From contig NZ_CP048630.1 of assembly GCF_010669125.1 (NCBI RefSeq), forward strand, positions 186,001-250,000: a DNA stretch of 64,000 nt. The letters run 5' to 3'. Every line of letters begins with the position of its first letter. Within the stretch, counting starts at the first letter, position 1. Of the stretch, positions 24,086 to 33,786 are shown piece after piece. The notes below the pieces were generated by a model. The model ran no database searches and was not told the origin of the DNA. It worked only from the letters and a program-made list of their open reading frames with translations. Origin of the DNA: Ancylobacter pratisalsi (GTDB taxonomy: Bacteria > Pseudomonadota > Alphaproteobacteria > Rhizobiales > Xanthobacteraceae). The translations under genes and the position numbers were made by a program.

Positions 24086-25906
24086 TCATGGGTTATCCAG
24101 CGAAGCCACATCACTGATGCGCAGGCTGGGTTGCGCCCTCCCCTGCCAGGTGTCGAGTTCCAGCATCCCGGCCACATGAAGCTGCTTTCCCCGCGCGGCG
24201 AGGAGCGCCTGCCCCAGCGGCGTCGTCGCGGCGCGGAAGGCGATGGCCGAGAGAACCGTTCCGTCCGAGCTGCGCAGGCGTACCCGCACATGGTCGCCAT
24301 TGCCGGCCTCGGCATAGACCACCCGGTGCGCGGGAAACACGAAGACCGGCTGGGGATTGCCCGCCCCGAAGGGGCCCGCCTTCTCGATCAGCTCAATGAG
24401 ATCAGGCGTGGCGCCAGCCGCGGAAAGGGCGCCGTCGATCAGTGTCTCGTCGACGGCCCTGGCACCATCCACCGCCTCGGCAAGCACCTCTTCCAGATAG
24501 GCGCGCAATTCGCCGAGGCGCTCACGCTCCACCGTCAGCCCGGCCGCCATCGCATGCCCGCCGCCCTTCACCAGCAGCCCGCGATCGACCGCCCCGCGAA
24601 CAGCCTTGCCGACATCGACACCGGGAATGGAACGGGCCGACCCAGCCCCGTGCGTGCCGGTAAACGCGACGGCGAAGGCCGGGCGGCCGAACTTCTCCTT
24701 CAGGCGGGCGGCGACAAGGCCCACGACGCCCGGATGCCAGCCCTGCCCGCTGGCCAGAATCACCGGCGTGGCCCCTTGATGCCCCAGTGCCGCCTCCGCC
24801 TCCATTTCAGCCTGGGCGACGATCGCGCGCTCCATGAGCTGACGTTCGGTATTGAGACGATCCAGCTCCGTCGCGATCACCTGCGCCTCGATCGGATCAG
24901 CGCTGAGCAGCAGCTTGGTTCCCAGCGCGGCGTCGCCAATACGTCCGCCGGCATTGATGCGGGGACCGAGCAGAAAGCCGAGGTGCCACGCCTTTGGCGG
25001 CCCGGTGAGGCGGGCCACATCCATAAGGGCGGTCAGCCCCGGCCGTCGGCGCTTGCGAAGCTGCAGCAGCCCCTTGGTGACGAAAGCCCTGTTGAGGCCG
25101 ACGAGCGGAACCACGTCTGCCACCGTGCCAAGCGCCACGATGTCCAGCGCTTCGAGCAGATCCGGCGCGGGGCGGGCGCTACTCCACCACCCACGGTGAC
25201 GAAGCTCGCGTAACAGCCCGACCGCGACGACGAAGACCACACCGACCGCGCACAGATGGCCAAGGCCGGACAAATCGTCGGCGCGATTGGGGTTCACCAG
25301 CGCGACCACCTCCGGCAGCGCTTCGCCGGCCTGGTGGTGGTCGATCACAACCACGTCGAGGCCAAGCTCGCGGGCTCGGGCAAAAGGCTCGAAACTCATC
25401 GTGCCGCAATCGACCGTGACGAGCAGCTTCGCGCCCTTCTCCGCCAGCGCCTCGATAGCGGGAATATTCGGACCGTACCCCTCGAAGATGCGGTCGGGAA
25501 TGTGGAAGGCGGGGTCGAGGCCGGCGGCCCGCAGCACCTCGACCAGCAGCGCAGTCGAGGTCGCGCCGTCGACGTCGTAGTCCCCGAAGACGGCAACCGC
25601 TTCTCCCGCTGTGACCGCATCGGCGAGCCGGGTGACGGCAGCCCCCATATCGGTCAGCGAATCGGGATCGGGCAGCAGCCGCTTCACCGTGGGATCAAGC
25701 CAGGCTTGCGCCTCCTCGATCTCCACCCCCCGACCGACAAGCACGCGGGCGAGAATTTCGGGCAGACTGTAGCGCTGAACCATGGCCAGCGTCGTCTGGG
25801 CTCCCCGCCCGTCAATGCGTTCGCGCCAGAAACGGCCACTGGCCGAATGGGCGATACCAAGAAAGGGCCGCGGGGCGGGCGCGGCTGTAGGTTGAACGAG
25901 ACTCAT
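24086..25906 (-). CDS. recJ: Single-stranded-DNA-specific exonuclease RecJ
   Basis: A 606-residue 5'-3' ssDNA exonuclease of recombination and mismatch repair. The DHH-family motifs are present: VAVFGDYDVDGATSTALL (motif I), LLVTVDCG (motif II), VVVIDHHQAGEALP (motif III, DHH), followed by NPNRADD and the DHHA1 domain with VKGGGHAMAAGLTV. Metal-binding aspartates and histidines are intact. The length fits the family (570-610). The ATG is at 25906, divergent from the phytase-like gene across 189 bp. Confidence 0.96.
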   Translation of the reverse strand: MSLVQPTAAPAPRPFLGIAHSASGRFWRERIDGRGAQTTLAMVQRYSLPEILARVLVGRGVEIEEAQAWLDPTVKRLLPDPDSLTDMGAAVTRLADAVTAGEAVAVFGDYDVDGATSTALLVEVLRAAGLDPAFHIPDRIFEGYGPNIPAIEALAEKGAKLLVTVDCGTMSFEPFARARELGLDVVVIDHHQAGEALPEVVALVNPNRADDLSGLGHLCAVGVVFVVAVGLLRELRHRGWWSSARPAPDLLEALDIVALGTVADVVPLVGLNRAFVTKGLLQLRKRRRPGLTALMDVARLTGPPKAWHLGFLLGPRINAGGRIGDAALGTKLLLSADPIEAQVIATELDRLNTERQLMERAIVAQAEMEAEAALGHQGATPVILASGQGWHPGVVGLVAARLKEKFGRPAFAVAFTGTHGAGSARSIPGVDVGKAVRGAVDRGLLVKGGGHAMAAGLTVERERLGELRAYLEEVLAEAVDGARAVDETLIDGALSAAGATPDLIELIEKAGPFGAGNPQPVFVFPAHRVVYAEAGNGDHVRVRLRSSDGTVLSAIAFRAATTPLGQALLAARGKQLHVAGMLELDTWQGRAQPSLRISDVASLDNP

Positions 25907-26095
25907 GCCGGCAAGGTTAAGCCCGAAGCGGGTGACCGCGTCGAGAGGGCAGGCCCAATTCGGTCAGCCGGCGACGCAACGAATGTCTGACCGAGCATCA
26001 TCGCTTCGTCATCGGTTCGTTGCGCACATGACATCCGCGCCATTCAGGAAGTCGGCTCGGCCTCGCTGCCGCACCCGACCACTGGAGAATGACCT

Positions 26096-27460
26096 ATGTC
26101 TCGCACCTCGCTGCTCGCGAGTGCCGCGCTTGCGCTGATCGCGCTCGCTGGCGCCGCGTCGAACGTCCGCGCCGACCAGACCTATCCGGCCACCCTCGCC
26201 GGGCACGCCCTGCTGCCGGCCGAGACCTTCATCGAGATGCCCGCCGACGCCCCCGCGGACCTCAAGGTTTCCGGCAAGTACACCACCGGCAAGCGCGTTG
26301 ACACGGTCGGCGCGGTCGAAGGCAAGTCCGCCAGCCGCCCCACCGGCGTCTCGCTGCCGTTCAAGGGGCAGCCCGTCCAGGGGCATTCGGGCATCAAGGT
26401 CATGCCCGATGGCTCGTTCTGGCTGCTCACGGACAATGGTTTCGGCTCCAAGGCCAACAGCCCGGACGCCGCGCTCTTCCTGCGCCGCTACAAGGTCGAC
26501 TGGAAAACCGGCGCGTTCCAGCCGATCGAGACCATCTTCCTGCGCGATCCCGACAAGAAGGTGCCGTTCCGCATCGTCCATGAGGGCACCGATGCACGCT
26601 ACCTGACCGGCGCCGACTTCGACCTTGAGAGCTTCCAGATCATCGGCAACGATCTGTGGATCGGCGAGGAGTTCGGCCCCTTCCTGATCAAGGCGGACAT
26701 GAGCGGCAAGGTCCTCGACATGTTCGAGACGATCGCTGGCGAACAGCCGGTTCGCTCGCCTGACAACTACCAGGTGGCCTCCTCCGCCGCCCCCAACCAG
26801 ACCGCCACCTTCAACGCCCGCCGCTCCAAGGGTTTCGAGGGCATGGCGGCCTCCAAGGACGGCAAGTTCCTCTATCCGCTGCTCGAAGGCCCGCTGTGGG
26901 ACGCCGAGAAGAAGGACTGGCAGACGGGCGCCGACGGCAAGCCGTATCTGCTGATCCTTGAATTCGACGTGGCCGCGCAGAAGTGGACCGGCCGCTCCTG
27001 GCAGTATGCGCTTGAGCAGAACGGCAACGCGATCGGCGACTTCAACATGATCGATGCCACCACCGGCATGATCATCGAACGCGACAATGGCGAGGGCACG
27101 TCGGACAAGGCATGTGCCGAGGGCACCAAGGGGCCGGACTGCTTCCACGACATCGCCAAGTTCAAGCGCATCTACAAGATCGAGCTGACCGATGCGAATG
27201 CCGGCGGCCAGGTGCGCAAGATCGGCCATATCGATCTGATGAAGATCGCCGATCCCAACAAGCTTGCCCGCAAGCCGCTGAACGAGGGCGTGCTGACCTT
27301 CCCGTTCTTCACCATTGAAGACGTCGATGTCGTCGACGAAACCCATATCGTGGTCGGCAACGACAACAACCTGCCCTTCTCCTCAAGCCGCGACCCGAAG
27401 AAGGCGGACGACAACGAGCTCATCCTGCTCGACGTCGGCGAGTTCCTGAAGGCGAAGTGA
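26096..27460 (+). CDS. Secreted esterase-like protein of the phytase family
   Basis: A 454-residue exported protein. The signal peptide is SLLASAALALIALAGAASNVRA. The body matches the phytase-like (esterase-like activity of phytase) domain family: GHSGIKVMPDGSFWLLTDNG, RRSKGFEGMAASKDGKFLYPLLEG, and IEDVDVVDETHIVVGNDNNLPFSSSR near the end. The fold is a beta-propeller; actual substrates are unknown but probably phosphate esters. GGAG precedes the ATG. It is monocistronic, divergent from recJ and convergent with the EamA transporter gene. Confidence 0.88.
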   Translation: MSRTSLLASAALALIALAGAASNVRADQTYPATLAGHALLPAETFIEMPADAPADLKVSGKYTTGKRVDTVGAVEGKSASRPTGVSLPFKGQPVQGHSGIKVMPDGSFWLLTDNGFGSKANSPDAALFLRRYKVDWKTGAFQPIETIFLRDPDKKVPFRIVHEGTDARYLTGADFDLESFQIIGNDLWIGEEFGPFLIKADMSGKVLDMFETIAGEQPVRSPDNYQVASSAAPNQTATFNARRSKGFEGMAASKDGKFLYPLLEGPLWDAEKKDWQTGADGKPYLLILEFDVAAQKWTGRSWQYALEQNGNAIGDFNMIDATTGMIIERDNGEGTSDKACAEGTKGPDCFHDIAKFKRIYKIELTDANAGGQVRKIGHIDLMKIADPNKLARKPLNEGVLTFPFFTIEDVDVVDETHIVVGNDNNLPFSSSRDPKKADDNELILLDVGEFLKAK

Positions 27461-27511
27461 TCCGGGCCTGATCGGCTGTCGCGGCAGCGATCACCGGACC
27501 TGAATGGGGAA

Positions 27512-27537
27512 TGGCCGGGGCATGCATGTTCCGGCCA
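27512..27537. terminator. Possible terminator hairpin between convergent genes
   Basis: TGGCCGG (27512-27518) pairs with CCGGCCA (27531-27537) around a 12-base loop that contains GCATGC. It lies between the phytase-like gene stop and the EamA gene stop. There is only a short T-run beyond it, so function is tentative. Confidence 0.4.
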
Positions 27538-27546
27538 ATTCCGTTT

Positions 27547-28410
27547 TCAGGCCGTATCGGGAAGCACGACATCGCGGGGGCGCAGGATGAGAGCGACACC
27601 CGCGACCATGACGAGCGCCCCTACGATTTTCACCGGAGAGGGATCGTCACCGATCAGCACGATACCAAACAGCACCGCGAGAAGCGGGTTCAGCATCGAG
27701 TAGGGCACCACGGCATTGATGGCATGGCGCTGGAGCAGCCAGTACCAGATGCCATAGCCGACAATCGATGAGGCGATCGCGCTGTAGGCCACGGTGAACC
27801 AGCCATTCCAGCCCGCAGTTGCCACCATCCCCCATCGATCGAATTCGAACAGCCACGAAGCCAGCAGAAGCTGGGGAATGGCGAACAGCGATGACCACCC
27901 CATCATCGTCATGGGGGTCACGTCGGGCATCGCCTTGATGATGAGGTTGGTCACGGCCCAGGCTGTGGCGCTAATCAGCAACAGGGTGAACGGCAGAACG
28001 CCCGGCAGCGTCGGGCCGGCGGCCAGTATGGCGATCCCCAGGATCGAGATCACCAGGCCGAGCATCCGCAGCGCACCCAGCTTCTCGTGAAACACGAGGC
28101 AGGAGAGCAGCGTCGCGATCGGCGCGCCAAGCTGGATGATCACCGCGCTGGTGCCCGCCTCCGCCGCATCGAGGGCAACGAAAAGCAGCCCGAAGTGCAG
28201 CGTGCCAAAGGTCACCGACACAAGCATGACCGCCGGCAAGCGGCGCGGAGGCACGCGGGTAAAGGGCACGACAAGCACCGACACCAGCACGAAGCGCAGC
28301 GCGCACATCATGATGGGTGGCAGTTCGGCGACACCGAGCTTGATGATGATGATGTTCAGCGCCCACACGCAGACAACGGTGAGTGCGAGAAACGAGTGCC
28401 TGATGGGCAT
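27547..28410 (-). CDS. EamA/DMT family transporter
   Basis: A 287-residue inner-membrane protein with about ten hydrophobic segments in two EamA repeats, for example ALTVVCVWALNIIIIKLGV at the N-terminus and AVVPYSMLNPLLAVLFGIVLIG in the second repeat. Family members export metabolites such as amino acids; the substrate is unknown. I chose ATG 28410 because the open frame to 28608 adds a basic non-membrane stretch lying in the divergent promoter region. It ends facing the phytase-like gene. Confidence 0.9.
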   Translation of the reverse strand: MPIRHSFLALTVVCVWALNIIIIKLGVAELPPIMMCALRFVLVSVLVVPFTRVPPRRLPAVMLVSVTFGTLHFGLLFVALDAAEAGTSAVIIQLGAPIATLLSCLVFHEKLGALRMLGLVISILGIAILAAGPTLPGVLPFTLLLISATAWAVTNLIIKAMPDVTPMTMMGWSSLFAIPQLLLASWLFEFDRWGMVATAGWNGWFTVAYSAIASSIVGYGIWYWLLQRHAINAVVPYSMLNPLLAVLFGIVLIGDDPSPVKIVGALVMVAGVALILRPRDVVLPDTA

Positions 28411-28631
28411 GAGAAACCAGTGATGTCGCGGGCGACGGCCCGCAGGGCTGACCGGGCGGGCCGGCAGATGGGCAATAGCGCCGGAACGAAACGAAGCAAA
28501 GGGCCGTCTGGCGATCTCTGTCCTGCGCTGGTCACATGGCAGGGTTCTGAGCGGTGCAGGATGCCGCGCAAATGGCTTTGCGCGGGCATCGCGGCTTTTC
28601 CCCGGCATGCCGGCGCCTTATGGTGCGCACC

Positions 28632-29327
28632 ATGCTCGATTTGTCTCTCATGGGCCGGCTCAGTTTCCGGCACACCGCCCCCAGCAAACCTCCCCTGCCC
28701 CCTGGCCGCCATGATCTCGGCCTGTTCGACACGCGCGACTACGTGCTTGTCGTGCCGGAAGGAATCGACCCCTCTCTACCGACGCCGATCGTGGTGCTTT
28801 TCCACGGAGGCGGTGGCAGCGCGGAGAAGATCATGCCGATCATGCGTCGGCACGCCGAAGAGCGTGGCTTTCTTCTGCTGGTGCCGCAATCGCTGTTCCC
28901 GACCTGGGACATCGTCATCGCCGGCAACGGACCGGACCGCGAGCGTCTCGATATCGGTCTGGCCGAAGTGGCCTCCCGCTTCGCGCTGGATCCCAATCAT
29001 TTTGCCTTCGCCGGCCATTCCGACGGTGGGAGCTATTCACTATCGACCGGGCTCAGCAACGGGCGGATTGTGAGCCATATCCTCGCCTTCTCGGCCGGTT
29101 TCATGACCGTGCTGGCGCAGGAGGCGGAGCCGAAGGTATTCATCGCCCACGGCCAGCGCGACACCCAGACGCCGATCCAGACCGCCGGCCGCTCGCACGC
29201 GGCGAAGCTCCGGCGGGCCGGCTACGACCTCACCTATGTCGAGCACGGTGGGCCGCATGCCTCGCAGCCCGCGATGGTGCAGCTGGGCGTCGACTACTTT
29301 CTGCGCGACGTTCACGCGAAGAACTGA
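28632..29327 (+). CDS. Alpha/beta hydrolase (phospholipase/carboxylesterase type)
   Basis: A 231-residue serine hydrolase. VVLFHGGGGSAEKIMPIMRR carries the oxyanion region, FAGHSDGGSYSL holds the nucleophile elbow (G-H-S-D-G), and HGQRDTQTPIQTAGR and YVEHGGPHASQPAM supply the likely Asp and His. The group resembles poly(3-hydroxybutyrate) depolymerase and small esterase-like proteins. Start choice is uncertain: ATG 28632, or in-frame ATGs at 28620, 28554 or 28650. It is divergent from the EamA transporter. Confidence 0.82.
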   Translation: MLDLSLMGRLSFRHTAPSKPPLPPGRHDLGLFDTRDYVLVVPEGIDPSLPTPIVVLFHGGGGSAEKIMPIMRRHAEERGFLLLVPQSLFPTWDIVIAGNGPDRERLDIGLAEVASRFALDPNHFAFAGHSDGGSYSLSTGLSNGRIVSHILAFSAGFMTVLAQEAEPKVFIAHGQRDTQTPIQTAGRSHAAKLRRAGYDLTYVEHGGPHASQPAMVQLGVDYFLRDVHAKN

Positions 29328-29417
29328 GGCGAGGCCCAGCCCGCCGGGTATGAGCGCGAAACGCAACCGCCGCTCGGCAACGGGGTTGGCGGCTTCGTGA
29401 ATCTGCCCGCAAACAAA

Positions 29418-29442
29418 AAAGGCTGGCGCGAAGCCAGCCTTT
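29418..29442 (-). terminator. Intrinsic terminator for the small gene at 29465-29806
   Basis: A 10-bp perfect stem (AAAGGCTGGC / GCCAGCCTTT) with a 5-base loop. On the minus strand it is followed by a run of T residues, so it should terminate transcription of the small protein gene just upstream. Confidence 0.85.
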
Positions 29443-29464
29443 GGTCTCTCGCTCGAAAGAGCGC

Positions 29465-29806
29465 TCAGGCGACCTTCTTCACCGACTTGGCAACCTCGGC
29501 GGCCGAAGCCTCATACTTGGCGGCGAGGCTGGCGAAGGCATCGGGCCCCTCATTCAGAGCCGCCTTGATGTCCTCGGCCCAGGTGGTGTGCTGCAGCGTG
29601 AAGGTCGACGTGGCGGACGAGCCGAACTTCTTCGCGAAATGGTCAGCGAGCTTGAAGGGGATCGGCTCGGAGGCAAGGAAGCGTGTGGTGGGGTGCTCGT
29701 TGATGAAGGCGCCATATGTCTGGGCAACCTCGGTGTACTTGCTGGCCTCGATGAGAGCCGTGAGGGTCTTCAGCAGGCCGGGCAGCTGCGAATGAGTAGC
29801 GGACAT
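29465..29806 (-). CDS. Small hypothetical protein, helical
   Basis: A 113-residue, mostly helical, soluble-looking protein beginning MSATHSQLPGLLKTLTALIE and ending EVAKSVKKVA. There is no signal peptide, cysteine or recognisable motif; alanine- and lysine-rich C-terminal helices give a phasin-like flavour, but I cannot assign it. AAGGGAACG precedes the ATG at 29806 and a clear terminator follows the stop, so it is a real monocistronic gene and probably well expressed. Confidence 0.75.
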   Translation of the reverse strand: MSATHSQLPGLLKTLTALIEASKYTEVAQTYGAFINEHPTTRFLASEPIPFKLADHFAKKFGSSATSTFTLQHTTWAEDIKAALNEGPDAFASLAAKYEASAAEVAKSVKKVA

Positions 29807-29987
29807 GGGTCGTTCCCTTGTACTTGTCTTCAGCACTCACGAAGAATGCACGTTGTCACGGCTCTGGTATACAGCACACCGTCCGATGGCTAAAGCACCC
29901 TGACGCCTAAGGGCACGATTTCAGTTCCCCCCGCACCTCGGATCGACCCATGGGGTAAGCGGCAGGAAGGGTCCCCGCGACAGCAAA

Positions 29988-30009
29988 ACGGGGCGCCTGG
30001 GCGCCCCGT
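29988..30009 (-). terminator. Intrinsic terminator of the hom-glpX transcript
   Basis: ACGGGGCGC (29988-29996), loop CTGG, GCGCCCCGT (30001-30009). On the minus strand a TTTT run follows, 26 bases beyond the glpX stop. Confidence 0.75.
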
Positions 30010-30034
30010 CCGGGAAGAGCAAGGTGGCTTCCGT

Positions 30035-31030
30035 TCAGCCGAGGTGGAACTTGGAAAGGTCGCGATGCTCGGCCTCGATCCAGCGTACCGTGCCGGATGC
30101 GGAGCGCATCACCACGGTGTGGGTCTTGACCACGCCTTTCTCGTATTTCACGCCCTTGAGCAGATTGCCGGTGGTCACGCCGGTCGCTGCGATCAGGCAG
30201 TCGCCGCGCACCATGTCGGTGATGGTGTAGATCTTCTTGGGATCCTTCACGCCCATCTTCTTGGCGCGCTCGCGCTTCTCGTCGGTGTCGAGGATCAGGC
30301 GGGTGTACATTTCGCCACCGATGCAGCGCAGCGCAGCGGCCGCCAGCACGCCCTCGGGCGCGCCGCCGGTGCCGATATAGATATCGACGCCGGTCTCGTC
30401 CGGATTGGTGGTGTGAATGACGCCGGCAACATCACCATCGGTGATGAGCTGCACGGCAGCGCCTGTATTGCGAACGGCCGCGATAATGCCGGCGTGACGG
30501 GGACGGTCCAGAATCAGCGCGGTGATTTCGGAGGGCTTCACCCCCTTCGCCTTGGCGAGCGAATGGATGTTGTCCTGGGGGCTGGCATCGATATCGATCA
30601 CGCCCTTGGGATAGCCGGGGCCGATCGCGATCTTCTCCATGTAGACGTCGGGAGCGTAAAGCAGCGTGCCGCCCTCGGCCATCGCCATGACGGCAATCGA
30701 GCCGGGCATATTCTTGGCACAGAGGGTGGTGCCTTCAAGGGGATCGACGGCGATGTCGACCGCCGGTCCCTTGCCGGTGCCCAGCTCCTCGCCGATGAAC
30801 AGCATCGGCGCTTCGTCACGCTCGCCTTCGCCAATCACAATGCGGCCGGCGATCGGGAGACGATTAAGCTCGCGACGCATCGCGTCCACAGCCGCCTTGT
30901 CCGCCGCCTTCTCGTCACCACGCCCGCGAAGCCCAGCCGATGCCACCGCCGCGCGTTCGGTAACGCGCACCAGTTCAAGCGTCAGAATGCGCTCGAGTGC
31001 CTGGCCTGCCTTGACCGTGATTTCAGCCAT
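30035..31030 (-). CDS. glpX: Class II fructose-1,6-bisphosphatase GlpX
   Basis: A 331-residue phosphatase of gluconeogenesis and the Calvin cycle. Family motifs are IGEGERDEAPML, VDIAVDPLEGTTLCA (metal and substrate site), GTGGAPEGVLAAAALRC and MVRGDCLIAATGVTTG. It lies 16 bp downstream of hom on the same strand, an arrangement common in Hyphomicrobiales, and ends with its own terminator. Confidence 0.96.
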   Translation of the reverse strand: MAEITVKAGQALERILTLELVRVTERAAVASAGLRGRGDEKAADKAAVDAMRRELNRLPIAGRIVIGEGERDEAPMLFIGEELGTGKGPAVDIAVDPLEGTTLCAKNMPGSIAVMAMAEGGTLLYAPDVYMEKIAIGPGYPKGVIDIDASPQDNIHSLAKAKGVKPSEITALILDRPRHAGIIAAVRNTGAAVQLITDGDVAGVIHTTNPDETGVDIYIGTGGAPEGVLAAAALRCIGGEMYTRLILDTDEKRERAKKMGVKDPKKIYTITDMVRGDCLIAATGVTTGNLLKGVKYEKGVVKTHTVVMRSASGTVRWIEAEHRDLSKFHLG

Positions 31031-31046
31031 TGTTCCCTTGCCCCTC

Positions 31047-32366
31047 TTAGTCTTTCTCGATCCGTATCACCTGCGGCGGCGAGGCGATCACGCCATCAGC
31101 GTCGATGGCGTCGATCGCACGGCGAACCGCGTCTTCCGTCGTGGCGTAGGTGATCAACACCACAGGTGCCGGATCCTCTGCGCTGTCGGCCCGGTCTCCG
31201 CCATGCGGACGCCCGCGCCGGTGCTGCATTATGGACTCCAGCGAGATGTTCTGCTCGGCCATATGACGGGCAATCGCTGCCGCCGTTCCGGGCCGATCAA
31301 CCGCAGCAAGACGGATATAATACCCACCTTCATGACGCTGGATCGTCGGTTGGCCGGCGGGACGCAACGTATCCACAGGCCAGCCGAAAGGCGAGCCGGA
31401 CCGCCCGGCGGCTCGATCGCAGAGGTCGCCGACGACGGCAGAAGCCGTGGCGTCACCGCCCGCACCCGGCCCGACAAGCGTCAGCGCCACCGCATCACCG
31501 TCGATCGCGACGGCATTGGTGACACTTGAGACCTGCGCGATTGGCCAATGTTTAGGCACCATCGTCGGATGGACCCGCAGTTCCACCGCATCGCCAGAGC
31601 GAGCCGCGACACCCAGCAGCTTCACCCGATAGCCAAGCTCGTCCGCAGCCTGGAGGTCCGCCAGCGTGATCGAACGAATGCCTTCCACATGAATCGCGTC
31701 GGGATCAGGCTGCACGCCGAAGGCGAGCGCCGCGAGCAGCGCCAGCTTGTGCGCCGTGTCAAAGCCGTCGACGTCGAATGTGGGGTCGGCCTCGGCATAG
31801 CCAAGCTTCTGCGCCTGATCGAGGCAGACGTCGAAGGACAGCCCCTCCTCCTGCATCCGGGTCAGGATATAATTGCAGGTACCGTTGAGGATGCCGGAGA
31901 CGCGCGCGATCTCGTTGCCGAGCAGCGCTTCCCGAAGCGCCTTAATGACGGGAATACCTCCCGCCACCCCGGCTTCGAAATCAATCCCGACACCCTTGGC
32001 CTCTGCGGCCCTGGCCAGCGCCACCCCGTGGTGGGCGAGAAGAGCCTTGTTCGCGGTGACGACGTCGTGTCCCGCCGCAATAGCGGCCTCGACCGCGGCC
32101 TTGGCCGCCCCCTCGTGGCCGCCGATCAGCTCGACGAACACATCGATATCCGGGGAGGAGGCGAGTTCCACCGCGCTATCGAACCAGCGCATGCCCGACA
32201 GATCACAGCCTCGGTCGCGGCTGCGATCACGAGCACTTACCGCGACAACCTCAATGGGCCGACCAATCCGCGCCGCAATCACTTCCTTGCGGCGCGCCAG
32301 CATGCGAACCACACCCGCACCGACCGTACCCAGGCCGGCGATGCCAATCTTGAGCGACGGCGCCAT
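31047..32366 (-). CDS. hom: Homoserine dehydrogenase
   Basis: A 439-residue enzyme that reduces aspartate semialdehyde to homoserine for threonine and methionine synthesis. The NAD(P)-binding motif is GIAGLGTVGAGVVRML (residues about 8-23). Catalytic-domain blocks are VVTANKALLA, GVAGGIPVIKALREAL, GILNGTCNYILTRM and DPTFDVDGFDTAHKL. A C-terminal ACT-like regulatory domain begins near YYIRLAAVDRPGTAAAIARH, as in feedback-regulated enzymes. ATG 32366 was preferred over the GTG one codon upstream. Confidence 0.96.
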   Translation of the reverse strand: MAPSLKIGIAGLGTVGAGVVRMLARRKEVIAARIGRPIEVVAVSARDRSRDRGCDLSGMRWFDSAVELASSPDIDVFVELIGGHEGAAKAAVEAAIAAGHDVVTANKALLAHHGVALARAAEAKGVGIDFEAGVAGGIPVIKALREALLGNEIARVSGILNGTCNYILTRMQEEGLSFDVCLDQAQKLGYAEADPTFDVDGFDTAHKLALLAALAFGVQPDPDAIHVEGIRSITLADLQAADELGYRVKLLGVAARSGDAVELRVHPTMVPKHWPIAQVSSVTNAVAIDGDAVALTLVGPGAGGDATASAVVGDLCDRAAGRSGSPFGWPVDTLRPAGQPTIQRHEGGYYIRLAAVDRPGTAAAIARHMAEQNISLESIMQHRRGRPHGGDRADSAEDPAPVVLITYATTEDAVRRAIDAIDADGVIASPPQVIRIEKD

Positions 32367-32420
32367 CACGTATCCGAACTCGACAGGACTGAAAGCAGCG
32401 CAGCCCGGAAAAACCGGGCG

Positions 32421-33638
32421 TCAACGCGCCGCAGCGAGAGGGACGACGTTGTGCAATGTTTCGGCGCCCGTTTCAAGGAAGCGGCGGACATTGCGGGCCG
32501 CCTGGCGAATGCGCTGCTCGTTCTCCACAAGCGCGATGCGCACATAATCGTCGCCGTGTTCGCCGAAACCGACACCCGGCGCGACCGCCACATCCGCCTT
32601 CTCGATCAACAGCTTTGCGAATTCGAGGCTACCGAGTGGGCGGAATTTTTCCGGAATCGGCGCCCAGGCGAACATTGAGGCACTCGGCACGGGAATCTCC
32701 CACCCCGCCTTGCCGAAGCTGTCGACCAGCGCATCCCGACGCTTGCGGTAGACCGCGCGCATATCGGCAATGCAGTCCTGCGGGCCATTAAGCGCGGCGG
32801 TCGCGGCAACCTGGATCGGCGTGTACGCGCCATAATCCAGATACGACTTCACCCGCGCCAGCGCCGCGATCAGACGCTCGTTGCCTACCGCGAAACCCAT
32901 GCGCCAACCGGCCATGGAGAAGGTCTTCGACATGGAGGTGAACTCCACCGTCACATCGATCGCGCCGGGCACCTGAAGCACGGAAGGCGGCGGATTGCCG
33001 TCGAAATAGACCTCCGAATAGGCCAGATCCGACAGGATGATCAGGTCATGCTTCTTCGCGAAGGCCACGACGTCCCGATAGAAGTCGAGGTCGGCCACAC
33101 AGGCTGTCGGGTTCGACGGATAGCAAAGCACCAGTGCCAGCGGCGAAGGAATCGAGTGGGCAACCGCGCGCTCGAGCGCGTGGAAAAATTCAGGGCCCGG
33201 CTCGCAGGGCACCGAGCGGATCGCCGCACCCGCCATGAGGAACCCGAAGGCGTGGATCGGATAGGAGGGGTTGGGCACCAAAATGACGTCGCCGGGCGCT
33301 GTGATCGCCTGCGCCATATTGGCGAAGCCTTCCTTCGAACCCAGCGTGGCGACGACCTGCGTGTCCGCATTGAGCTTCACGCCAAAACGGCGATCGTAAT
33401 AGGCGGCCTGTGCACGGCGCAGGCCGGGAATTCCCTTGGACGCCGAATAGCGGTCCGTACGCGGCCGGCCGATGGTTTCCTTGAGCTTCTCGGCGACATG
33501 CGCGGGCGCATCGAGATCCGGATTTCCCATACCGAGATCCACGATGTCGGCGCCGGCGTTGCGGGCGGTGGCCTTAACCCGGTTGACCTGCTCGAACACA
33601 TACGGCGGAAGCCGGCGAATACGGTGGAAATCAGTCAT
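32421..33638 (-). CDS. PLP-dependent aminotransferase (AlaC / LL-DAP aminotransferase-like)
   Basis: A 405-residue fold-type I aminotransferase. The PLP lysine is in FTSMSKTFSMAGWRMGFA. Other markers are the N-terminal DFHRIRRLPPYVFEQVN, VDLGMGNPDLDAP, and CYPSNPTACVADL. The group includes alanine aminotransferase AlaC and the LL-diaminopimelate-type enzymes; which amino acid it uses is not certain. Its position 54 bp upstream of hom suggests a role in aspartate-family metabolism. I chose ATG 33638. Confidence 0.9.
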   Translation of the reverse strand: MTDFHRIRRLPPYVFEQVNRVKATARNAGADIVDLGMGNPDLDAPAHVAEKLKETIGRPRTDRYSASKGIPGLRRAQAAYYDRRFGVKLNADTQVVATLGSKEGFANMAQAITAPGDVILVPNPSYPIHAFGFLMAGAAIRSVPCEPGPEFFHALERAVAHSIPSPLALVLCYPSNPTACVADLDFYRDVVAFAKKHDLIILSDLAYSEVYFDGNPPPSVLQVPGAIDVTVEFTSMSKTFSMAGWRMGFAVGNERLIAALARVKSYLDYGAYTPIQVAATAALNGPQDCIADMRAVYRKRRDALVDSFGKAGWEIPVPSASMFAWAPIPEKFRPLGSLEFAKLLIEKADVAVAPGVGFGEHGDDYVRIALVENEQRIRQAARNVRRFLETGAETLHNVVPLAAAR

Positions 33639-33786
33639 GGCTCTCAAGCTCCAAGCCGCCCCGGCATGTTCGGGACAGCACAACGGCGGCTACATATCAC
33701 TCTTCATGCAGGCATGCAGCGAGGGATGTCAGTCCAAGGTGGCAGAACCGTGATGAAAATTTCGTTCTGCCGGCCGATTCCGGAAG